A stretch of 64,000 bases of DNA. It comes from Selaginella moellendorffii. Lineage: Eukaryota; Streptophyta; Lycopodiopsida; Selaginellales; Selaginellaceae. The notes under the pieces were generated by a model. That model was not told the DNA's origin and made no database searches. It saw nothing but the letters and a program-made list of their open reading frames with translations. Within the stretch, counting starts at the first letter, position 1. Each line of letters starts with the position of its first letter. The stretch lies in the NCBI RefSeq assembly GCF_000143415.4, contig NW_003314314.1:803443-867442 (forward strand), read 5' to 3'. Shown one piece after another: positions 24,186 to 34,177 of the stretch. Position numbers and translations under genes: made by a program.

Positions 24186-24417
24186 AAATATGCTTGGATA
24201 TTCTAGGATATTCTATCATTTAAAGGTTATTATTTAATCTTGTATTAATAATTTATAAACTTTCCTAAACACTTCCTAGTATATTTTAATTTTACCATCT
24301 AATGGTTCATATGCAATATTAATCTTGTGTTTATAAATTATAAACATCCATTTGATCAAATTAATTAATAAATAGAAATAATGCTACTATTAAGTAAACC
24401 AAGTGTTGATGCATGCA
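24186..24417 (+). repeat. Repeat family A, copy 1
   Basis: AT-rich repeat of 230-300 bp starting AATATGCTTGGATATTCTAG and ending near ACCAAGTGTTG...CATGCAA. Two internal sub-repeats each carry ATTAATCTTGT-TTATAAATTATAAAC. This copy ends where the P450 pseudogene copy psi-2 begins. Confidence 0.65.
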
Positions 24418-25070
24418 ATAAAAGAATGGGAGGGTGGAAATGAAATTTTCTTGATGATTGCATTCAAACCCTCAACCTTGGATATGTCTCCCTCTTTGGT
24501 ATGTCCAATAGTAGATCCTATCAAGAATCAAGTAAGTTCCATAGAGAAAACCATCATAGTTACAAGTTAACGTAAAGCACCACGAGCAGAGGTTTTCAAG
24601 GTTGACTGCATTGTTTCCAATGTGAGACTGATCTCCATGAAATAAAGAACCTTACCGGTCATCCAAAACCTTCATGTTATCCCCACAGCAACCAAGTCAG
24701 GATAAATAGGTTGTGATCAAGAACGCCACTCCCTCGTCAAGGATTTCATCAATCATCGTTATGAAATTCGAGGTCTCCTTTGCAATGGCAAGATCACCTG
24801 AGGCCTTGGACAGTGTGGTCTCACTCTCAGCCTTGGAAGCTCTGAAGAGCTCACGACTCCCACAGCTCGTCCGGATGATCTGCATGTTCATACTCACCCT
24901 CTTGGCCGTGAAGAGCTCAGTTGTGCAAAGCTTCCTCACCTTCTTCCAGTAGGCGAGAAAGACATGCTCCTGTAATTCATGACAATAGAGACCACATAGG
25001 CAAATTCCATGCTTGAGAAACTCCTTAGCGATGGCTAAAGTGGAGACCATGAATAGAGCGATGGATCCCA

Positions 25071-25621
25071 CACTACTACATCAGAGTGGGGGGTGGACAA
25101 TCCCACCCCTGCTGTTGTCTAGCGCCTTTAGGTTTTTGGTTTGGTTATTATTCAATTAGATTAATCTTGTATTTATAATTTATAAATATGTTTATAATTT
25201 ATAAACTTTATTAAACCCTTTTTAGTATATTCTTTTTTATTTTATCATCATGGTTGATATGAAATAAGATTAATTTTGTGTTTATAAATTTTCTTATAAT
25301 TATAAACCATTTGATATAAGTAAGAATAACACAGCAAACCAAGTGTTGCCACATGCAACACATAACAATTTTTTAAGTTATTGCTTTTAAGTTGGTTTAT
25401 ACAATTTAATTTTCTGTCATTAAGCTTGTTATTATTTTTCATTGATAAGTGTTATTAGTAGTCATTATTTGTGACTATCAACTTAAAAAATATTAAACTT
25501 TAACTTTAAATCTCATTTATAATAGTTATAAGCCAAAAAAATTATCATTATTATGTTTAGTTGACTAAATGTCTGTGATCGTCTCCTGCTTCTCATCTGG
25601 CTGGAACTTCACTTAGTAGTG
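25071..25621. mobile_element. 551-bp non-autonomous CACTA-like element
   Basis: Starts CACTACTA (25071-25078) and ends TAGTAGTG (25614-25621), perfect 8-bp terminal inverted repeats of the CACTA type, flanked by a direct duplication of CCA (25068-25070 and 25622-25624). CACTA elements make 3-bp target duplications. The uninterrupted sequence of the paralogous P450 at about 16330 shows a single CCA at the same place, which is the empty site. There is no transposase; the interior carries a copy of repeat family A. Confidence 0.75.
25130..25385 (+). repeat. Repeat family A, copy 2
   Basis: Same orientation as copy 1, with the paired ATTAATCTTGT sub-repeats and the ACCAAGTGTTGCCACATGCAAC end. 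Lies inside the CACTA-like element. Copies 1 and 2 flank the P450 psi-2 coding remnant. Confidence 0.65.
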
Positions 25622-26047
25622 CCAAGCATAAGTGACGGAGGGGTCCAAATTTCTACGAGAGCTACTGATGTGTGATGTGTGGGATGGGAGCAACAATGGA
25701 TGGGCAAAAGATGATATGTTTGATATATCACATTGAATATACAACCAAAGGTTAAGGGTTGTGACGCCTACTTGTTGGAAGGTGGCAAGACATGTCATCT
25801 GGATCTCATGATGAGAAGAGCATATCACCTTGACATCGGATGCCCAGGAGATGGAAGTTGGCCGTTGCTTGCTTGAATGTCTAAACCTTCTTTCAATTTT
25901 ACATGTACAGGCATTGACCCCAAGGACAACGAGAACTAGTATCTACCAGCACCTAAATGACATTTTATAGCCGAACGGTGTCTAAAGAAATATTCGAAGC
26001 TATGAGATGTTGTCTAAGGAAAAAAGAATCACAAATATGTATATACA

Positions 26048-28317
26048 TTACCAATTGCGGTCATGAGGTTCTGGATAATCCAAACCAAGCTTCTCAAAAA
26101 TCTCCCGCTCTGTCTCACAAGGAATGGATTCCGTACTTGCTTTAGACTGCAAAGACATAAGGTTAGAGCAAGATAAAAGAGAAAGAACAACCATACATCT
26201 TTCTTCTTGCTTTCGCGTATGAAGAGTCCTTGATCGCTCAGCTTGTATCCAAACTTTACCCGAGCCAAAAATCGAATCCTGCTCGACAGTGTTTCAGTTA
26301 ACAAAGCATGGAAATGGTATCAAACGATGGAACTTACTTTCTGTTGAGAACATCGTTCCCAGTAAAGGCGAGTAGTGCAAAAGCGTACACATGCCTTGGA
26401 TAAACCTGAACGAGCACGACATAGCATCGGAGAAACAAAGCGAAAGCTTACTTTTATGTCTATTCTTCGATAAGCTTTGCATTGAAAGTGAAAAATCCCC
26501 ATAAACATATCGGGTTGAGTACCTCCCTGTTCGAATCACATGAAGCACACTAAAGAAAAGAAAAAGCTGAGTTTACCTTTCGAGCATTTGCATCGACGCG
26601 AAGACCATCTACGATAAACTCGATTCTGCGCAGTTCTTGGACGAGTCTCGCCAGAAGATCCTGATGGCTGCATAGCAAATGTGAGTGAGAGGAGTGTGTA
26701 AAACATGGCAAACTCGTAAACCTGGAACCATCGGGATGAGTGATTAGAATATCAACGTCGCCACAAGTAGGCTTGCCTCTTCGATAAGAACCTGCTGCAT
26801 TTACCCAAGCCTACAAGAATGACGCACTGGTAAGCAAGAGGAGAAATGTGTAAAAGCTTACCCCTGGAGCAAGAGTTTCAACAACACCTCGCACGAACTT
26901 CTCGGTGTCCACCACTTCGTCTCGAGGGATTCGCAAATTAATATCGTCATAATACTTGACGCCCATGCGCTGCATAGAAGTCAGGGACGAGTAATTCTCC
27001 AGGTCTTTGACAGTGCGAAATCCTTTCTTATACAGCTCTCGTGCCTGAATTGCTCCGATACCCCACACTGAGCCAAGAACTTGTATTTCGCCAACCTGAA
27101 CATCATCATCATCCAGCTTCACCACAAGTAAGAAATGTCGGAAGAAAAACCTGCGCTTTCAGATTGTCAAGCTTTTGAAGTTGTCCAGTTCCCAGAATCT
27201 CCTTCACCATTTTTACAAGGGATTTTCCCACCCCATACATTTCTCTAATCTGCTCGACACTCGTCACTTTGTATGGCAAACTTCGCAGCTTATTCACAGT
27301 CTACAAAGCCAAGATTTAGTACAACTAGAAAAGCAAGAGTATCCATTACCTTTCTGTATATCAGGGATCTCCACTGGTCTCCCAAAACGTCCTCGTAGAG
27401 GTGCCACATCTCAGCCAGCGGATTCGTCAAATGCTCGTTGAGATTTGGATTCTCTTGCTTGCCGTAGAAGGTCTGCTTCCGCCTTAACTTCTCCTTGAAG
27501 TTCATGTTTTCATCCTCGTCCGAGCTCGCATCCTCCTCTTCGACAGGCTCCTCTTGATCGTCCGCAGCAACGGAAGTTCCAGCGGTTATAGTTGCGTTTT
27601 CTTCTGTCCTGACGAGAAAGCTTGTGCCATCTTGTGTCCTGTCCAGAAACGAAGAGCTTTCTCTCGAAGTTGATGTGATCTCCGAGATGGTCTTATGCTC
27701 CTCTCCAGGATTTGTGACATCCGGAGTTTGGAGCTGGCAAGTCCTCGCTAGATCTTGCTGTTCTAAAGCGGCCGTAGCAACAATGGTTGTCTCAGGCTCG
27801 CGTAGAACAACAGACGATTGATAGCTTTCGGTGGAGACGAGAATTCCTTCTGTCAAACATGTTTGAAGCCAATCATATGGAAGAAACAACTGAAAAATAA
27901 GAAAACAAAGGAGAGTCTTGAGAATGAATGAAGAAAGAAGAACAAAGTGTTCTTACCTTGGCGAGATTTTCAGCGTCTGGAAGCCCATCCAGAGCTTTCC
28001 TATCGACAGCCAGGACATAATTCAAGTCTCGTGACACTCGCTTCTTGTTTGGATCGGCAATCGTCCCCCCCAGGCTCTCAAATCTCTTCTTCCAAATCTA
28101 CCAGCACCCCGCGGGGTTTATCTCAGCGCACAGCGATCCTACATACCTGCAGCCTCGTGCCATTCACTCCGCGCTCCACAAACAGGGCACAAATTCCCCA
28201 GAAAATCCCTTCCTTCTTCTCTTCCCCCTTGGGCCGGCGCTTGGAATTCCCATTCGCATCGCATTCTTTGATAGAATTCGCGCGCTTCCTTGTCGGATTT
28301 CTCCTCTCCTCGCTCAT
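26048..28317 (-). CDS. POLL: DNA polymerase lambda (family X)
   Basis: Eleven exons (28147-28317, 27957-28097, 27350-27889, 27151-27300, 26862-27095, 26722-26810, 26577-26667, 26452-26526, 26338-26405, 26197-26278, 26048-26146) join in frame into 579 residues. Pol lambda is the only family-X polymerase of plants and fills short gaps in base-excision repair and end joining in the nucleus. An N-terminal basic segment leads into a BRCT domain (about 30-125), then an acidic Ser/Glu-rich linker, the 8-kDa HhH region with [10 protein letters not shown], a fingers HhH around [11 protein letters not shown], and the palm. Catalytic Asp residues are GDVD (about 430 and 432) and RRIDIKV (about 495). The end PEPHDRNW matches plant homologues. 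No lesions seen. Confidence 0.93.
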
Positions 28318-28500
28318 CCTAGCTCTAGAACCCTAGGGCTTTGCAGTGACAGCTTGAAGGCGAAGATAGATTCCATTTCGTAAGATTTTCACCGCGAAAA
28401 TCGTGACCGTCAGATCTACTTTAAATTACAACCGTTGGAATTTGTATATCCACGAAAATCATGACCGTTGGATTCTAGAATCGTTGGATCAAAACTTGTT

Positions 28501-30411
28501 CTAATACAAATAACTGGTGCTTGACAAGTTCTTCAAGTTTTCGAGCTCTTTGCCTTGCGCAATGCCTGGATCAATATGACAAACCTGAAGCAGCAAGAAA
28601 AATCATTCCAGCGAAACACATACGCACACAAAAACACCGAAGAGAACAGTATGTACCTGATAAGCTGCTCTCTTGAGCGTATGAACTCCACGTTTTATAA
28701 GCTTTTGCCATCCAGTTTTCGCTCGTAAAGCTTTCACGAGTTCTTCTGTCCGCTGCCAAAGGACGTATCATCAACGAAACAGCAAAGCATAGCAAAGTTA
28801 CCTGTGATGGATCAAGAACTAAAAGGAACGCTTCTTCCGGCCCGCCTAGCTTCCTTCTTCTTTGAATCCCCACAATTGTCCTAGAATGCCCCTGATGCTG
28901 AAAGTAAAGAGGCCTGCCAGAGAAAAGTTTAAATGAGCACAGAGAAAACTCTCATCAAAGAACACGCAAAGAAATACTCACGGTCGTCTGGAGATGATAA
29001 CCAGCGGCTGGCGATTCTCTACATGGTCCCTGTCCTCCTCGGTGTAATAGTTCCACACCCAGTCCACAAGCCGCTGGTGATTATAATCCTCGAAGTCACC
29101 ACCACAAGCCTTCGGCGATGGCTTTTCAATCCTCTCAAACTCATGCGACCGTCCTGGCTGATTTTTAAAGCACACGAAGCAGAGATCACAATCCTGTTGC
29201 TTGCTGCTCGAGAACCTCGGACCACGAATCGGATACATCCCGCAAGAATCACAGTGAGCGTTCCAGTGCTGAACTATACCTCTCTCGGAGTCGTTTTGCT
29301 GCCTTGCCCCGGGTCTCTTCGCAACCCTCTTCGATGGAACTTTACCACCGGTCGTTCTCGTCAGTGCCTTGAAGTCGACGATTCTAGCACGAACTCCAAA
29401 CAGTCTCAGCAGCGCAGCGCACTCTGTCGTTCCAATCCATTTCTGCGAACCGTATATGGCACCGTTGAAGTGCTCGGCTCCATCCGAGTCGAATCCTTTC
29501 GACCAGGCGATCTCGAGCCACTGCTGCAGAGCTGCTATCGTCGGCACAAACCCGGCTCCTCCAAACAAAGCTTTCCTGTAGGCTTCATCTCTCGCGAGGA
29601 GATGAGAGCTAAGCATCTGTATGTTCCGCCACCCGCAGCCCCATCCCAGATCATGGCTAGTGCTCTGATAATGATCGATGAAACTCGTAAGTGCGTAGGC
29701 CGAGGGCCTTTGCTGCTCGGCCACCACGCACTTGCGGAGAAGATCGACGAAGCCTTCTTCAACCGGAACAAAACTATCTCTTTCCTGCGAAGCTATGACT
29801 GCCGGAACCTCCCACGGACAACCATCTCGAGAGCTGGATGGACGAGCAGCAACGAACTGTTCCTGCTGTTGCTGCTGCTGCTGGCTACTGCTACCGGTAT
29901 CTAGAGGATTTCCGACGAGCTGCCAGAGTCGAAAGTTTCAATCAAAACTGGCCAGAAAACTGGAAAAACAATTCGACTCACGAACAGTGCTCTTCTCACT
30001 CTTGGCACTCTCTCTTTCCGAGCAAAGTTACCTCAAAGTGTACCGACTGACGAGCATTCAAGGAAAACAATGAGCTCTCCCATTCTACCACACTATTAAA
30101 CAAGCGGTCCTAAAACACTGGAAACGTTAGCGAGAGAAAAGAAAAAAAAAATGTAGAGGAGAACACAAAGAAAAACAAAAAAATGCGGGAGACAAGGACG
30201 CACTCACTTGCGCTCGGGCAAACTCCTCGTCCCTCTCGATCTGCTCCTGATCCAGGTGCTCATTAACATGCCTGATACCCCAAAAATCGAATGAACGCCT
30301 ACAACCGAAGCTAACTCGCGAGATCTTGGGATCTACTAGATCCCAAAAGCCCTGCGCTTACCGATCGAGATCGCCATCGTCCACCGCGCACCCGCAAACG
30401 GGGCAGTCCAT
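28501..30411 (-). CDS. ZUP1: ZUP1-like deubiquitinase (peptidase C78) with N-terminal zinc finger
   Basis: Six exons (30362-30411, 30208-30271, 28982-29919, 28802-28913, 28657-28752, 28501-28584) give 447 residues. ZUP1/ZUFSP proteases cleave K63-linked ubiquitin chains and act in genome stability. A C2H2 ubiquitin-binding-type finger opens the protein (C3, C6, H18, H22). A poly-Gln run follows at about 51-57. The catalytic Cys is in DLGWGCGWRN (about 133), His in QGHSRTIVG (about 360) and Asp in LVLDPSQ (about 385), matching the C-H-D order of human ZUP1. Between Cys and His sits a Cys-rich segment resembling a ZZ zinc finger (HCDSCGMYPIRGPRF...CDLCFVCF). The stop lies 183 bp from the Pol lambda start codon. 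Confidence 0.88.
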
Positions 30412-30526
30412 CGCTTCCCGCCCGCCGAGAGCCCTAAACCCATTTCAAACCAGATGGCGATTCATAGTTCCTACCGTACAAAATGTAACGTTTGCCGTAC
30501 ATAAGTTTTCAAAGATAAGAATATCC

Positions 30527-30580
30527 CACGAATAATCATGTCGTACAACCCATCTCCTACGAACAATCATGCCGTACTAC
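30527..30580 (-). repeat. Left inverted repeat beside ESS2 (two units)
   Basis: Two diverged 23-24 bp units, at 30527-30549 and 30557-30580, spaced by 30 bp. The inner unit is the near-perfect reverse complement (22 of 24) of 32275-32298 on the other side of ESS2, and it contains the ESS2 stop codon (30577-30579). Confidence 0.7.
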
Positions 30581-32103
30581 CGCCCAACAGATGGAGAGCG
30601 CATCAAGCGCGGGCTCTCGGGCGGCAAGCTTCCCTCCCTGCTGTTCCTCACCGCGTTCCTGGCCATCCTCGGCGTCCCCGGCGTCGTGCTCGCGCCATAG
30701 CTCGCCCGCAGCTTGGCATCCACCGACGCGCACGTCCTCGCGATGGTTTTGTTGACAAGCCGCTGCGCCGCGTCGGAGAAGTAGCCCCTGCCCGGGCTCC
30801 CCATGGCCGCCCCTCGAGCTGGCGATGGAGTGCTGTAAGGAGCGTGCCGGATCTTCGTCCTCTCGCGGATGTTCCTCGACGCCTCCCTCGAGAGGCTGTG
30901 AGCTCGAGTGTCCCGGACTGGCGGCGCTGGGATCTTGAAGTGAGGACCATCGCCGCTGCCACCAATCCCGACCGGAGTATCCTCCATCTCCAGCCTCAGT
31001 GGAGTCCCCTCGATCTCTCCCCAAGTCACGAACGGCGAGGAGTCCACTCCTGGAGCTGGCGATGGCGTCGAGACGTAGCTGTATCCCGCCGTCCCGGCCT
31101 TGGGCGGAGGCTTGGCGTTGTCTCCGAGCTGTGGGGTCTTGCGGAGCTCCTCGAGATCATACCTCCTCCGCGTGGCCGAGTCGAGCGGCGTGGAAGATCC
31201 GTGGTGAGCAGGAGTGTAGAGCATCGAGAAGGACTCCTCCTCCGGGAGTTTCGCGTCGAAGATCTTCTCGTGGAAGCGAGTACTACGCAGGTTGACGGAC
31301 TTTGGCGGACCGTGGAGGCGTTCTTCCTTCTCGGCCTCGGTGAGCGGAGCGTCGTCCCTTTGAGTCGAATCATACATTAGTAAGTTCTTGGGCGTGTAGC
31401 TCCAGGTATCCAGAGTGCTGATCGGCTGGTTGGAAGTTCCATAGCCATCGGTCTGTCGATCCTTGTCGGTCAGCTGGAGCGGCTGCGACGACGACGAGAT
31501 CGCCAAGAACTTAAACTTCTCCTCCCGCCTCCTGTTCACCTTCTCGATGATCTTGGAGAAGCTCTCGTTGTCCTCGCTCGTGTACCGCCGCATGAACTCG
31601 TCCAGAGACACCGAGGTGTTGATCACCGTCCCCTGCTCGTCCACCAAGCTCGAAGACGAAGATGGAGCTCCAGCAGTCGTGGATGGAGTAGCAAACCCTG
31701 GCGTTGGCATCACCGACCCTGGAGTAGCGAAAGTTCCTGTGTGGAACAAGGGCGTTCCATCCTTGCCGGACGGCCCAATCCCCCGTAGCCTCTGGATGAT
31801 ATTGAGCTGGGCCTCGCGCATCAGCACCGGATCCCCGCTCCTCACCGCCTCGAGCCACTCGAGCTTGTTCTGGAGCTTGGGGATGTCCGGGAAGAAATCC
31901 CGCTCCACGATCCTCTCGATCGCGGCGACGTATGTGTCCTCGTCCAGCACTGCGTGAGAACTCTTCCTGGGCTTCCCTGGCGGCGGCGGCCCCATGATCG
32001 CCCTACCGGATGTCGTCGCCACGACTCCATCCAAGCTCTGGACGCTCGGCGATGGAGAGGGGGGCACGATGAGCCGCGGCGAGTGCCCTGGAGACGCTAG
32101 CAT
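30577..32103 (-). CDS. ESS2: Splicing factor ESS2 / DGCR14-like
   Basis: Intact intronless ORF of 508 residues. ESS2 (Es2/DGCR14) is a nuclear protein of the activated and C-complex spliceosome. The N-terminal family signature is clear: LDEDTYVAAIERIVERDFFP, then DIPKLQNKLEWLEA. Further matches are the SLDEFMRRYTSEDNESF block, a helical segment with KFKFL, the WSYTPKNLLMYDS region, and a C-terminal half rich in Ser/Pro/Thr-Pro ending in TPGTPRMARNAVR and SPRLMRSPS. Length is typical of plant members. Lack of introns contrasts with the intron-dense neighbours, and a near-perfect inverted repeat brackets the gene. The start is the first Met of the frame at 32101-32103. No damage seen, so expressed function is likely. 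Confidence 0.9.
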   Translation of the reverse strand: MLASPGHSPRLIVPPSPSPSVQSLDGVVATTSGRAIMGPPPPGKPRKSSHAVLDEDTYVAAIERIVERDFFPDIPKLQNKLEWLEAVRSGDPVLMREAQLNIIQRLRGIGPSGKDGTPLFHTGTFATPGSVMPTPGFATPSTTAGAPSSSSSLVDEQGTVINTSVSLDEFMRRYTSEDNESFSKIIEKVNRRREEKFKFLAISSSSQPLQLTDKDRQTDGYGTSNQPISTLDTWSYTPKNLLMYDSTQRDDAPLTEAEKEERLHGPPKSVNLRSTRFHEKIFDAKLPEEESFSMLYTPAHHGSSTPLDSATRRRYDLEELRKTPQLGDNAKPPPKAGTAGYSYVSTPSPAPGVDSSPFVTWGEIEGTPLRLEMEDTPVGIGGSGDGPHFKIPAPPVRDTRAHSLSREASRNIRERTKIRHAPYSTPSPARGAAMGSPGRGYFSDAAQRLVNKTIARTCASVDAKLRASYGASTTPGTPRMARNAVRNSREGSLPPESPRLMRSPSVGR

Positions 32104-32274
32104 TCTTCCTATCGATCGACCCTAGTTACCTGTTGTAGGCAAGAACCCTAAAATCAGAAACCCCAAACTTTAGGGCTCTAGATATTTAAGTGGACAAAAG
32201 GCATCGCGCCTTTACCTCTTGGAATTTAAGGAATCATTGTACCCTAATTTAACATTAAACAAAAAGTGTAAGCT

Positions 32275-32298
32275 GTAGTACGGCGTGATTATTCGTAG
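32275..32298 (+). repeat. Right inverted repeat beside ESS2
   Basis: 24-bp unit, GTAGTACGGCGTGATTATTC plus four bases, reverse complement of 30557-30580 with two mismatches. A weaker second unit (TTGTACGG...TTCGTAAG) follows at about 32319-32341, mirroring the two-unit arrangement on the left. Confidence 0.7.
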
Positions 32299-32576
32299 TA
32301 TATCCGTTGCTTTTTTGTTGTACGGTCTTGTGTTCGTAAGAAACAAATTTCTTCGCTAAAAGCTCTAGAAATCACATGTTGCCGCAAGATGGAGCTCTTG
32401 AGTGAAGCTACATACAACTAAAAGCGTGACGACCCTCGATCGATCAACGAGTCTCTCGCACGCCAATGACAACATCATCTCTCCAAGATTGGAATGGACA
32501 TCCCAACGCACGACCCGCTCGTCTCGTCCACGCCACACCACCAGCGATGGCGGCTTCCAGTCTCAGGCGGAGGGTC

Positions 32577-32583
32577 TATAAAG
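32577..32583 (+). promoter_or_regulatory. TATA box of the first DMP gene
   Basis: TATAAAG, 53 bp before the ATG at 32636. It suits a short 5' UTR. Confidence 0.55.
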
Positions 32584-32635
32584 CTCCCGGCTCTAAACCA
32601 GCGAAGAAATCCAGATCCAGCTCCAGAGAGATCTC

Positions 32636-33283
32636 ATGGCGGCTCCGGCAACCAGTGGAAGTTCCAGCCTCCTCATCGCTCCTCCTAAAGCGGAAGATCG
32701 CCAAGAACACGTAGACGAAGATGTCAAGGAGTTTGACGACTTGATCTCTAGATCTCTCGCTAGCGCGCTCCGCGGATCGGCCGACCTCGCCAACATGCTT
32801 CCAACAGGCACGCTGCTTCTCTTCCAGACCTTGGATCCGATCCTCCGGCGAGCTGGGAGCTGCCAGGACAAGACTTTGAGTGCCGCCTTCCTCATCGTTT
32901 GCAGCGTTGTGTGCTTCGTCCTCTCATTCACGGATAGCTTCGAGGCGCCCAATGGGAAAGTCTACTATGGATTCGCGACCTTCCGCGGGATGTGGACTCC
33001 GCAGATCGAGCAGCCGTGCCCTGGCGTGGATCTCTCCAAGTTTAGGATCACTGCTGGTGATTTCGTCCATGCCTTTCTCACGGTTTATGTGTTCCTCACG
33101 ACCAGTGCCTTCTCCACCGATGTTGCGAGTTGCTTCTTCAAGGTTCCGGACGAGGTTGTGAGAGCCGCGCCTTCCATCACGGCCTTCCTCGTGAGTAGTG
33201 TGTTCTTGTTATTCCCAACAACGAGACATGGAATTGGATTTCCTGTGAAGCCTCCAAAGACTACCGCATCCTCCAAAGCATGA
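32636..33283 (+). CDS. DUF679 domain membrane protein (DMP), copy 1
   Basis: Single exon, 215 residues, typical DMP length. DMPs are plant-specific four-span proteins of endomembranes; Arabidopsis members act in ER/vacuole membrane remodelling and, for DMP8/9, in sperm-egg fusion. The core reads ANMLPTGTLLLFQTLDPIL (span 1), then a conserved Cys (GSCQD), LSAAFLIVCSVVCFVLSFTD (span 2), the NGKVYYGFATFRGMW loop, FVHAFLTVYVFLTTSAFSTD (span 3), and SITAFLVSSVFLLFPTTRHGIGFP (span 4). The N terminus is a short cytosolic tail. It is tandem with a second copy 0.9 kb downstream and divergent from ESS2, with 532 bp between starts. Confidence 0.92.
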   Translation: MAAPATSGSSSLLIAPPKAEDRQEHVDEDVKEFDDLISRSLASALRGSADLANMLPTGTLLLFQTLDPILRRAGSCQDKTLSAAFLIVCSVVCFVLSFTDSFEAPNGKVYYGFATFRGMWTPQIEQPCPGVDLSKFRITAGDFVHAFLTVYVFLTTSAFSTDVASCFFKVPDEVVRAAPSITAFLVSSVFLLFPTTRHGIGFPVKPPKTTASSKA

Positions 33284-34177
33284 CCTTTAGCTGCATTGGA
33301 AAGTTCACTCTTATCTAAGATATTTGTTTCTTGAGAGTCAATCCCATGATTATATTGATTCAGATATCAAAATAAAATATTCTTGTATTAGATAATTGTT
33401 TTATTTACTATGATTCTTCTGTTTTTTCTAAACTTTTTCTAATCTAGACTGCATAGACCTCCAAAGCATGATCGTCACTTAGATTAAAAGTCCACGAGCG
33501 ATTATTTGTTTCTATATTTTGATTGTGAAAGAGTTCAAATTGATTTGAAGGTGAAATAGTATGAATTTGTTTGATATCCACCTTTAATATGGTTTAAACC
33601 TTTTGCATGATCTTAGTTAATGACTAATCAAATCTCGAGGTTTGTGTTCGAATATCAGGGCTGCCAGTTTCACGAGAGGAACTTCCCCAAAAGCCAAGAA
33701 AAAAGAGCTTCTTTCCTTCTGATTACAGGCAAAGTCCAGCCTATAACGCACGACTCCGGAGCTCGATACGCAACGCAAAAACTGTGGAGAAAACGTGCAG
33801 GCAAATTCTTTCCTTGCTTTTGGGCTTTTTGGCTTCCTCTCTTCAAGTTTACTCAAGGGACTCTCGTTTTGCTCCTATCGATCTTGTCACTTCCTGGGCA
33901 GAGATTACAAATACCAGGAACATGTGATCTCTTTTTGGGAGTAATCTCGTTATCTACAAAAAATTTCTCATCTCGATCAGGTGAGCACGCTATTCGATCA
34001 TTCGATGGTCTTTTCGTGAGTTTCTCGGGATCAAATTTCTCTTCTTCTGTTCTTTCAATGGTCTCGTTTCTTGATTCCATCATTAGCTAGCGGGCTCCTC
34101 AAAGATCAAAGTGTGTTCCAATTGGGTCTTTCGGGACAACGCCATTCTTTAGGAGAATCAAACATCCAAGATCATCC
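33284..34177 (+). other. Spacer between the two DMP genes
   Basis: Holds the 3' end of DMP copy 1 and the 5' region of copy 2. ORFs of 156 codons (33620-34090, plus) and 79 codons (minus) are present but show no recognisable domain. A GT-like site near 33980 could begin a 5'-UTR intron of copy 2; this cannot be decided without transcripts. Confidence 0.35.

Larger units (their letters stand above)
24420..25866 (-). pseudogene. CYP71-clan P450 pseudogene (copy psi-2)
   Basis: Degenerate copy of the intact P450 at 14998-16535. Bases 24420-25070 match parent segments from about 15420 to 16335 with internal deletions; for instance, the part matching parent 15505-15630 is gone. The parental intron is still present (about 24515-24550), so this is a DNA-level duplicate. 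The coding match is then interrupted by a CACTA-like insertion (25071-25621), resumes at 25622-25690, is interrupted again, and ends at 25845-25866 within the segment for the proline hinge. The C-terminal heme region was not found. Confidence 0.85.

Noticed and set aside
28933-29904. 323-codon plus-strand ORF
   Set aside because: Antisense shadow of ZUP1 exon 3; no domain of its own and a GC-bias explanation suffices.
30538-31380. 280-codon plus-strand ORF rich in Arg
   Set aside because: Antisense of ESS2, GC-rich; Arg-rich composition is typical of shadow frames.
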